From Trichostrongylus colubriformis (taxonomy: Eukaryota > Nematoda > Chromadorea > Rhabditida > Trichostrongylidae), in contig OZ022258.1 of NCBI GenBank assembly GCA_963978905.1, forward strand, positions 31,562,716-31,626,715: 64,000 nt of DNA, read 5' to 3'. How positions within the stretch are numbered: the stretch's first letter is position 1; each line of letters begins with the position of its first letter. Positions 36,401 to 48,400 of this stretch are shown here, piece after piece. Both the position numbers and the translations under genes were made by a program. The notes beneath the pieces were generated by a model. It did no database searches and was not told the DNA's origin. It saw only the letters and a program-made list of their open reading frames with translations.

Positions 36401-39400
36401 GCATAGGGTGATGCGAATGCCAGCTGAAAGAGCTGGCTGAATCGATAGACTCTCAAGGGTAAGCGCCTGCTTTTTACATTCGCTAAGGGACTTCAAACGT
36501 TTCATCCATCACTGATCATGGGGAAACTTGAATGTGTTTCAGGAGCCTTACTTTATGGTCCTTACGCAGTATCCCCATCCCTCACTCTTGGCCCAAAAAG
36601 AACTGCAAAGCCTCTTGGTTTCCAATTTCGAGAAGAATGCCGACGAACGGAAAAACTAAAACCAGAAAGCAATAGAACACTTTGCATGACCCAGTGAGAA
36701 ATGCAGAAAAACAGATGCTTGTACAAAGGCAGGGCGTACATGTATACGATTACCCAACATGAATAGAAAGAGCGTGAATGAAGTGAGACCTTCACATTAA
36801 GCAAAGGAGTCTCGGCGTTGGCATGGCTACGGAACATTCACCTGTTACGAGAGGTAGATGTGTCTCGGAATCGAAATGTTGATGACACCGTGGTACGCAA
36901 CCTGCATACCGCCCTCGTTACCTCAGCGAATCGCCATCGCTCCATCTCAGCAGAGAGCGAAACCAAAATTGAAGACCACCCGCATAAGGTAACTACATAA
37001 TACTTATTCCATCCTGATCAGCTCAATCGACACACTCTTTCAGAAAATTGTAATGTACATCTTCGACACTAGCATCTCTCGTGCAGTCGAACAAGAAGTG
37101 AAGGACTGGATAACGCTTTGCTAAGCCTAACAGTACAACACCTCTTTTGATTTGTGAAAAATATTTCTGTTCAAACATGGGTATGTGGAAATACAACTAT
37201 ACAATACAAACTGTGACAAGCGTACGTGCAAATAAATGATTTATTCTTCCTATTTCCGCTCTTATACGTCTTCACGCTTTTTAAAAACTCTTAACAAAAA
37301 AGATGGCGCATTAATTTTCTGCCTGCTGGTGAGGGAGATGAAAGCGTATCATTCCGGCCGCCATGAAAGGCAGACTACGTGAAGCAAAAGCTATGCGAGA
37401 AACAGAATGCAAAGAAGAGCCAAGCTCACGTCAAAACCAGGGGCAAGATAATGGCGCCAGTAATGTTGTTTCCTGCTTCGCCAACAGTTTTCTGTTCTGC
37501 TGATTCCTTCCCCTTTCATGAAAAGAACGTTACCGTACCTGTTCAGGCTGCCCTGGAAATTGTTGCTGAGCGTATGCACTGAACTGATGATATGTCTGTG
37601 CGTTGAGTGCTTCTTGAATCTGCTTCCTGAAACTTTATTGGCGAAATGCATGAGCCAATCAGAATAATTCACTCACTTCCTCACAGCCTATAAGCTCATC
37701 ACATCTTCATGAAAAAAGAAGAGAGCAAAAGCAGAACAACAGTAACAAAATAATATGAGCAACTACAACTACAACCACAAGTTTTCCAAAAAAAAAAAAA
37801 AGAACGCGGAAAATGCAGATGCGCTTCGTTTCCGTTTTTACTATAGAACGGTTTGCTTACCATCAATCTCCTTCTAACACATTATAGTATGTATAATTCA
37901 AATCAGCCCATCGATCTCTAAACGGTGGTCTTTTCAAACTTTTGAAAAGCTAACGTCTTACGTACCCGCATGCACTAAGTGCCAGAGGGCACTCATCTGC
38001 GAGCGACGCGAGCACTAACATAACCCAACAACTCAAGAGATTATAAATGAATAAAAAAGATTTTTATTTTTACAAGTCACTACGCGATAATCAGATTAGT
38101 GGCTTACTTGCTTGATGCAAGCACATTGATCCTCAGATAACTTCTCAGGCTACACCTTTACTGAGCCAAACTGTGCACCCTCACGGTTTTGTACACAACC
38201 AAGCCACGCCCAACCGACCGAATCACACCCGGCCAAATTATCAGCATGGTGGTCACGTGGAGAAGGAAACTTGCGATGAGAGAATATAATTCATTGAAAC
38301 AGCCATTCCACTGATGATATCAAACAAGCCGACAATGGAAACCTTCAAAAATGATATAAGCTGGTGACGTTGAAGGATAACCTATTGACTCTAAGTCTTC
38401 GCTTTCCACCAAGTGAAGGTTGTTACTGAAAAAACATTGGTACCGATAAAAGCTCCCTATCCTCTGTTCAAACTATTTTTACATTCAACACCTTTGTCCA
38501 CTGCGTAATACGCGTTTAAGCCTTTTAGAAAGGTGTGCCTCTGATGTAAGAAAGCTTTTGAAAGTTCCAACTTCTCTCTTCGTAGAACCTCGGCAGTGAT
38601 AAATGTCCCACCTAAAAACCTCGTTGGCGTAACAGAAGAAGATCAAGCTTTTGAAAGTGATACTACGCTACTGTTCAGGGGAGTTCTCACAAAACCATTC
38701 ACAATTATTTTTATATTCCTTTCATCTTACTATCTTTTTTAGATTGGACAACCCCACATCGCACATACAAGACAAACCCAAAAATCTTCAAACTTGGCTA
38801 GATCTATCATATCACCATCAGGCGTGTTCGATGTCATTTTTACGAATAAATTTGTTGAGCTCTCAGCCTGCATCGTGGTTGAGAAACTACATGGGATACC
38901 CCTCTTCGCCTGGTATGTATTGGGTTGGGGAATAAGTCCTTGCGGTTTTTTTCAACCTCGTTTTTCACATTGTTTCCTTTATCTTTCGACAAAGCTTATA
39001 CATGTTTTCGGTAGAGCTTTTTTTGCTCTACAAAACCATACTATCTGTTTTTCGATTCCTTCGACTACCTAATATTTATGAGGTTTGGAAATGAAGTAAG
39101 CTGAAGGCAAAAAATTGGCATTTGCGCACCTCATTTTTCTCGTCTGCCATTGAGACCAAAAAATGTGTGTGCATAAGTTTTGATAGAGCTTTTTCAGCTC
39201 TACAGAATGGTACTACTTATTATTCAAATCGCTCAACTTTTTGCTGTTTTTAAGATTCAGAAATGCAGTACTCGCAAAAGTGTGCACTTTGGTTATCTTC
39301 TCTTCCTCGCCTACCATCAAGATTGAAGAGGATGTGCATATGTGCATTCGATAGAGCTTTCTTTGCTCTACAAAATGATACCACTCTTCTTTTGTATCCT

Positions 39401-42400
39401 CTCATATTTTAGCATGTAGGGATAAGCTTCCACCTGTTTTTCAATTTAAAATTGCATAATGAATATGATTTTTTTGGCAGGGTGTTTTATATCATTCGAT
39501 AGAGCTCTTTTCGCTCTACAAGATACTATTTTTGGTTTTTGTTCAAATAATTTTTTGACAGTTTTTAGATCATTTAAAAGTCGACGAAATCGAGCATTTT
39601 CGTCACATGGTGTCAAAAATGCTCGATTTCGTCGACTTTTAAATGATCTAAAAACTGTCAAAAAATTATTTGAACAAAAACCGTAAACAGTATCTTGTAG
39701 AGCGAAAAGAGCTCTATCGAATGATACAAAACACTCTGCCAAAAAAATCATATTCATTATGCAATTTTAAATTGAAAAACAGGTGAACGCTTATCCCTAC
39801 ATGCTAAAATATGAGAGGATACAAAAGAAGAGTGGTATCATTTTGTAGAGCAAAGAAAGCTCTATCGAATGCACATATGCACACCTTCTCAAATCTCAAT
39901 AGTAGGCGAGGAAGAGAAGATAACCAAAGTGCTTACTTTTGCGAGTACTGTATTTCTGAATCCTAAAAACAGCAAAAAGTTGAGCGATTTGAATAATAAG
40001 TAGTACCATTCTGTAGAGCTGAAAAAGCTCTATCAAAACTTATGCACACACATTTTTTGGTCTCAATGGCAGACGAGAAAAATGAGGTGCGCAAGTGCCA
40101 ATTTTTTGCCTTCAGGTTACTTCATTTCCAAACCTCATAAATACTAGGCAGTCGAAGGAATCGAAAAACAGATAGTATCATTTTATAGAGCAAAAAAAGC
40201 TCTATCGAAAACATGTATAAGCTTTGTCGAAAGATAAAGGAAACAATGTGAGAAATGAGGTTGAAAAAAACCGCAAGGTCTTATTCCCCAACCCAATATT
40301 TTCTTCCGTATCAAACTAATGGTGTCAGAGATTTACACAGACCAGAGAGCTGCCTCTGTTAGCGTATCCTGGGTACATCACAAGTGAATATAAGGTTGAC
40401 TATTCATCAGCACAACACTGTGGACCAAGTTTATTTGATTACAGTCAGTTTTCTATTGAAGACACTGACAGGGGTAATGTGGTTGATGGGGAATCCCAAA
40501 ATGAGACAGTTGCTGAAATATTACGGGTCTGGAAGGGAAGGCCTATGTATGGTTGAATCCCCCGCGGAAGGCGCCCCCTTCAGTTGTAGCGGAAGCGGCC
40601 CCTTCAGGGCAAGCACCCTTTCTCATGGCAGCCCGCCTCCCAGGATCGACTTTGCCGAGGAATGACGGTGGTGTAGAGTAATGAGCATGATAGCAGACTG
40701 ATCCTTATCATATCGTATTAAACCCGTAATGATCGGAATGACGTGGTGCTTGACGCGTCAGCTTTCGTGGTTAGCACGTCCATCGGTCAGTATCAAAGAC
40801 TGGAAGGAAGGAACAATCGAGTTCCTCCTTCCACTGCCTTTAAACTACAAAAGAGGACCATAGTACTACACAAAAGTTATTAGACCCTCGGTATTTATCT
40901 CAAACACCGGCGTGCCATACCCGAGTCTGTCATATGCACATAGCTGGAAAGTACAGGAACCACTAAAGTACATAAATATCATTAAGCTATTAATTTTTGA
41001 TTTTCGAATCAAATTATTATTGAATATGTATTCCTGAAGAATCCTTGCTATATCAATGCAGAAGACAGGCAACATCTTGCTCGAGAACATCTTTTGAATC
41101 CAGGTTCTTCTCTGCTTTTACTTGAGAAAATTTCTGGCGCGATGCAAAAACCCCGAGAAAAAGACATTTCCTTAATGAAACGTTCACTTATCATCGTCGA
41201 ATACAGTTAATGAATTCATTCGTCGAACTTACTCAGTACCCATCACGGGCAGCTTAATCAAGTATTCGAGAGGAAAAAGAACTCACTTCTGAGCTTCGAA
41301 CACTTCCCAGTTGATGGTCTGCTCCGGTTGTTGCGTCGAATTAAGCTGATGCAACTGAACGGATTTCTCACTGAAATATCGCACAAAATGAGAGAATAAG
41401 TTAAACCGTCAACCAGATATACAGCGAATACACAAGCTCGTGTGATTTTCTTTCAGTCACACGTTAAAATTGTTCGCTTGAACGATGAACCTTACATACG
41501 ATGTTAGGATATCCATGAGGGCCCAATCAGTACCTATTTTTTATTGCGGCGATGACATGAAGAGATTAAACGGATAATAAATTAGTTTGAACATCTCACC
41601 CTTTACGCATTTTTAGCCCCTTTCCGGAAAATATTGAGCGTCAAACTTATGAGACGTTATTATTTAAAAGCACACCTCGCGATAAATTGTGAAAGTTATT
41701 ACAGGACGTAAAGGCCCTGCTTTACCCATCAGTGAAGAAAAATGAATCAAATTTCCTCACATCCACCGAAAGTAAAGATCCCCGTGTTCGGCCCTCATAC
41801 GAGTATTATAGAAGAACTTTTACTGGATGATATCGCGCAAAATGCTACGATATCATCTGTTCTTCCCTGTTGAAGCTGCCTTCTTATTGAAATCATTGTC
41901 TTATCGCAGGTTCCCTTCTCCACGTAAGAGCCACGTTGAAAATTTGTTCGTCTAGGGCCAGGTGTGATTCGGCTCGATGGGCTCAACTTGGCTCGTGTAG
42001 AGCGCGCCTATCGCCGCGAGGATGCACGATCAAGCCGCAACAAGGGTGCAGCCTGAGCACCTATCTAAAGACCCACTTGCCCCAAGAAAGTAAACCGCTA
42101 ATGTGATTATCGCGTGGTGTGCCTTTGAAACATTGAATATGACCACGCAGAGACACCATATGGGAAAACAGAATCTGCTGATACATCAAGGAGCTTAAGC
42201 AGAGCTTACGCTTGCATTGGCGCACTTCAATCACCACTTTTTCGCAGGCAATCCCCAAGCTACAGAACCCGTCCTGAGTTTTCGAAAAAAAAAGCGGAAA
42301 ACACGGATCCGCGTTTTTTTTCCGTTTTTTCAACTTAGTTCATTTTCATTTATTTATCTTACAAATACATATTTTTCAAATCAGGTCGTCGAGCTCTACA

Positions 42401-45400
42401 ACATGTACTTTTCAAGCTTCCGAAATGATCATTTACGTCCCACATGCACGAAGTGCCCGTGGGCAGCCACTAGCGAGCGACGCCCGCTGTAATTGTAAAC
42501 CAGGAGACAAAGTTGACCCCAACGTCGCACAACAGCTCATAAAGCGCTGCTATCCTAATCAAAACTGGGTGAGAATGAGGTTTTTCTTCTTTAAAGGAAC
42601 CGGAAGGGGGTCCGAAACAAGAGGAAGATGCAAAGAAATGAGCTTTTTGTAACGAACACTCAAGGTCAGAAGCGATATTAGGCGAAAAAACCCGGTCTCA
42701 AAAGCGCGACGCTGCGGTGTGTATTCGCATCCCATTCGCATCAGCGCATCCATTCCGAGTTGTCCGCTGTAGGAGACGGGCGTAGGCCAACGTTAGTTGT
42801 AGCACCTGACTCCCAGCGCAGTGGAGTGGCCATTCCTAACTATTGGGTCATTCCATAAGTAGTGTCGTTTTTTTTTCAAGCGAAAATTTTTGCCATAAAT
42901 CACAAATTTTTGCAGCATATTATATATCATTCGGAAGAGAATTCCCCGCTCTACAAAATGGCCTACTTAGTTTTTGAGTATGTTAGAATGGCGCCGACTT
43001 TTAGGCCGGCGAAGAGGTAGGTCCAGCAAACAAAAATTGGCCAAACCGGCAATCAATTGAAACACAATATTTTACCTGAGGAAATCTAACCAATCATGTG
43101 TTCCGTACTTAGCCCCGACCTCTCCTGTAAGTTCCACCAGTCGGTTGCTGAAAAAGTCACGTCGCTCTTTTTCCACATTTCGTTTTTCCGCCACAACTCG
43201 GTGATTTTAGACAATTTCTTCGAACAAAGGCAAGAAAATTTTCTTAATCAATCAGTTGAAAGAGTGGTGGAATGTTAAGAACAGGTGGTGCCTAGGAACA
43301 GGGAAATACCACTGACCGGATTCCTTAACTTTCTCATGGAAAAAATAAATTGTGAAAAATGTCAACCGGACCCATATCACATGGTATTAAAACTCAATCT
43401 GAATCGCAGCCAAAACAAACTAGAAAGATGTTTTCGATAGAGCAGAAAAAGTCCTTCGAAGTGGTTCATAAAACAACTCTAATCAAAAAGTTTGAAAGAA
43501 AAAATTTCATTTTTAATAAATGTGGGTGCTTTCGAAAAAAAGATTTTAAAAAAATAACGACACGACTTCTTGATCAATTAAATATTGGAACTTGTAGAAG
43601 AGGTCAGGGCTAAGTACGCGACACATGACTGGTTGATTTTCCTAAATTAAAATATAGTATTTCAATTGATTGCCGGTTTGGTCAATTTTTGTCGGCTGGA
43701 CCTACCTTTCGCCAGCCTAAATGTCGGCCCCATTCTCACGAACTCGAAAACTAAACATGCCATTTTGTAGAGCAGGAAAACCTCTTTCGAATGAAATATG
43801 ACATGCTGCGAAAATTTGTAATTTCGTAGGAAAAATTTACGCTGGAAAAAAAACGACATTACTTATGGAATGACCCAATACATTAGCATTCATGTAAGTA
43901 CATCTAGAAACAATATAAGAAAGAACAAAGTAAAAAGTAAAGGAAAAAACATATTTATTATAGAAACATCTCCTTTTGGCACCATACCAAGGCGTCAAAT
44001 TGGCGAGTTTTTGCAATGGCGACCATTTAAACTCGTCCACACTACGTCTGTTCTACCGTAAGCCAAAATTACCCCTTTCTGGTGTCTTTAAGGATGCCTT
44101 GATCATTTTGGTAGAAGTTCACCCATGGCCATGCAAGTCATCATTTGTGATTGGTCGAAAACATGTTTTTTAAGGTTTTTACAAGTTACTTCATCCGAGA
44201 AAACTTTAATTGTTCGGGAGAGCTGATAATATAATAGTTTACTGAAGTATGAAGCTCATACATCAAGACCATGAGTGAAATCAACATTCCTTTTCAAACA
44301 TCGTGCCGTTCTACCCTGTCTTACCCCTCGATCTCGTAGCAATTCGTAACCTCATCGGGTTCTTCCAGACTGGTATTGATGGAGCTTCCACGTGATATGC
44401 CAGAGGATTAATCAAACAATATAGACAACATGGTAATTTTATGAAAAGTGCACAGTCTTCAGTGACAGCACTCAACTGAAGACTGTGCACTTGTAAGCTT
44501 CTCATGTAAGAAATAAAAAATAACAAAACAGAAGCATTGCAATTACTGACAAATCACTTTTACAAAGCAATAAACTTACTAAAAACCATCTTCCATTTTG
44601 CGAATTTATAACCATAGTGAAAAACTAAGAATGCATCTTTACAGCTTTAATGAGTCTGATATTATCAGTGAATTATTTATCACAAATACCATGTTATCCA
44701 GATCGTTTGGCCAATACAGTGGCAGAACACTGTGGGAGGCCTATCTATCTGCATGGGGATCTCGATGAGCTGACTAACTGCTGCGGGATCGAGGGGTCGC
44801 ACTTGACGAACGACAAAACGTTTGAAAAGGAACGGAAATTTACCTACTGATGTTGATGTTCAGAATTCACATCTCAGTCTAGTACGATTGCCTGCTATGA
44901 GGTCAGGTGTCTTCAAATAGAAACACTACTTTGAATTTTGAATTGAGGATTAGTCAGTATGACCTATGACAGCTCGGAAAAATAAAAGGAAAAAATTAAG
45001 TGCTGGGATTGGGGACCTAGGCACTCCTTATACAACTACCATGTTGCCTATGTATATCATATAAAACCACCATGTTGTCTATATTGTTTGATTATTCCTG
45101 TAGCATATTACTGTCGAAAGCCGATCGATACCTGTCTATAAAATACCGGTGAAGTGACTAATTGCTACGAAATCGAGGGGTCACACAGGTTAGATCGGCA
45201 AACTGTTTGAGGGCAAAAGGAATTATAGTTTCACTCATGGTCATGATGTATGAGCTTCATTCTTGAAGGATTTATAGTGCCATACACTTGTCCGAAACAG
45301 TTCAATTTTTCTCGGAGATGATGCTCGTTGAAACCTAAAAAAACTTGTAGTTCTCGACGATATGATTTGAAAATATGTATCTATATGATAAATTAATGAG

Positions 45401-48400
45401 AACGAACAGAGTTATAGTGAAAGACGAAAAAACGCGGATTCGTGTTTTCAGCGTTTTTTTTTTCGAAAACTCGCGAAGGGTCGTGTACTGTGCACAACGG
45501 AACTCGAAGCTGAGAAGCAATCCAACGAACAAGCTTCTATTGCAGGAAAAGCACATCAAAAACACAAATGGATACAACAAGCCGACGGGGACACCATCCC
45601 GGCAATGGAGTAGCGGATCAATACCTTCAAATTGGGTTAATTGAGGCCCCTTGATACTGCAATCCACTGACAGCTCATACGCCGCAGCTGGTACGCTTTT
45701 CATCACAGCTGCTCACAGTGAATGGGAAAAGGTTCTCGTTGATAGTAAATGAAAAAGAGCAGACAAAGTGATGAGTTGAATATTCTGCCATGCACAGCCA
45801 GTTCGATGGAAAGATACCTTGCATACCTACACTACAGTGAAACCCTAGAACAATCTCTTCAGGAGCAATTTGATTCTCGCTATTAGAATTTAAAGACACT
45901 TTAGTATAATATTCACCCGCATGAACTTTCTCAGGTAAAAATATTTAGCCCTTAGAATTCCGAAGATTCCTCTTCACAATGACACAAAGGCTCGATACTC
46001 TTACAACAAGAGGTTCACACGAGTGAATATTATGCTCGGCTGAGCAGAAATACGTCAAAACAACAAAGAAAAGACAATCAATCTCCACGTCAGCTTTCGT
46101 GATTAGCTTAGAGCTAGATGTCCACAAAAGGCGCTGATTATTGATGAAACGATCTTCGTCAAATGGACTACACAACGGTTATCGGCGACGGGTTTCCAAC
46201 GGAAGGACAACGAAAAAAGCAGCATCCCTCTACCGATGTACCTCCAGAATTACTTCCACCCCTGGCAGCTTGTGAAGAGAGCCGTGGGATTTTGGATGAT
46301 CTGCTATGATAATGAGCACTTGATATGGCGATGTATGACGCGCCAAAACAGACAAACTGTAAAGCTGCCCAAATCTAGGAAAAATCAAGCAAGAATCTGT
46401 GAGATACTGTGTTTTGACCACAAAACTGCTAGGGTCTATATTACTCGAAATATTAAACAGAAAGACCAAAACTAGCCACTTGAACAAAAAAACTGATTTC
46501 GTTGAAGTTTTTTTTTGTGTAGGAGCTAGGACAGCTACCCAAGGCCCTGATATAAATGCGACCTTAATTTTTCACTATACAAATGTGTTCTTTCCAGTAA
46601 AGCACTCCCAAAGTATGCCGGACTTCTAGGACATGGGAAAAGTCGCTTAAGCCCAAGGGAAAGGAACTTTCAAAGCGACAGGACCAATTCTCACAAAATG
46701 CAGGAACTCTTCGTCAAAAAATGGTCCATAAACGCTGAATCTCTTAACCCGCATCGTACCTTCACCAAACTATCATCAGTTTCGAGCCACTTCCAGCTAT
46801 AGATCGTAACTGTTTTTGATCAGTCCTGAATAGTTCCAGCATAGAATCAGCGAGCTTGACGAAAGAAAATGTGGCATCAATTTGGTCTGCCGCAAAACAG
46901 AGTCAAGGTTTCGAGAAAATGGCCAACAGGCCGTTCTGGTACCAGTGGATTAAAGAATGAACAGAGCGATAAACCAACCTTGCTTCCAGATGATTCGCAC
47001 TGTTTTTACAATAATTAAAGCGTAGACGAGGAACGAGCACCGATGTTTCCAAAGTAAAAACAGTATTATGTCATGCGTGAGAACTGGACCTATCTATTAG
47101 GTTGATTCATAATAAATCGGACAAATGGTAGTGATGATTTCTAGAGATCATAACTCAGTAACGAATAAACGAAAATGGACGCGCGAGGTACCGTTGGAAT
47201 GAGTATGAAAAGCTCTTCAAAGTACCGCAAAATAATCACTCCAAAGTAAATTCATTCCGCCACAATGCCGCACGATTTCAAGCGGTTCAGAGACCACATC
47301 CGCAACGTCATACTATTTATATCGCTATCTGGCCAGGAACCCGCGGATATCGGCAGACGTCTGATAGAAGTTCACAAGGAGCATGCCCCCGGCAGAAGTA
47401 CACTGTAGTTGTAGCATTCGAAGTTTGCGTCAGGCGACTATTCCATCGAACACGAAAACCGCGGTTGGTGAAGCGTACACGGCGTAGAGTACTGGGAGCT
47501 GCTCGATGAAGGTACCACAGTATTCGCCGACGTCTACGTTCGTCAATTACGAGAATTGAAGGCCAATGTCCAAAGTTCGCTACGGCGGCGGTCACATGTC
47601 TACTTCCAGCACGACAACGTGTCTACTTCCACAGACCGCACTTCGCAAGATCGACCAAGGCCGAGCTGCTGTCGTACAGTTGGACCGTACTTCTATACCC
47701 ACCGTACTCCCCAGACCTGGCCCCTTCAGATTTCCACCTTTTCTCCCACAGCCAACGCCACCTGGACGGCCAAGACTTCAAAACTCGCGACGAGGTCAAG
47801 GCGGCACTCGGCAACTTTTTCGAGCTCCAGCTTCCGGCCTTCTGGAGCAAGGGCATCCATGATCTGCCTATACCGTGGCAGAAGGTCATCGATAAAGATG
47901 GAGTATATTTCAAGTGAATCCCTGTTGTCGTAAAAAAGTTGTACGACAATGATTAAAATTGGTCAATTTGTCCGATTTATTATGAATCAACCTAATAATA
48001 TGGACTTTCACTGCTACCGAGCTTTGATCCACGCTGTCGCGGAACGCGACTGTCCGTGGGCGCACCGACCGCGCGCCCGGCCCCGCCCCCAGTGGTGGCT
48101 CTATAAAAGGAGTAGCCACTGCCAGTCGGCGCTCATACACCTTCCCCCGGGAGGAGAGGGGCACCGGGTTAGCTTGACTCCCACTCTGCAAGCCGTCAGG
48201 ACGCGGAGCGGTCGGGCGGACGGCGGTCGGTAAGCGCTGCTACGCTCACGTCCGCTACAGCCGAGGACGTGGACGGCTGCAGGCGAGGTAGAAAGCCTGC
48301 AGGGTGCAGGAGTTAACGCAGTTACCGCTGTTATCCTTTAGGCGACCCTTGGGGGAAGAAGCATGGTCGGACCTGAGATCCGGCACGAAGACGAGAGTAG

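Noticed and set aside
39446..39757. Mirror-image peptides encoded on both strands near the palindrome centre
   Set aside because: Both frames encode the same peptide because the DNA is palindromic; this is not evidence of coding.
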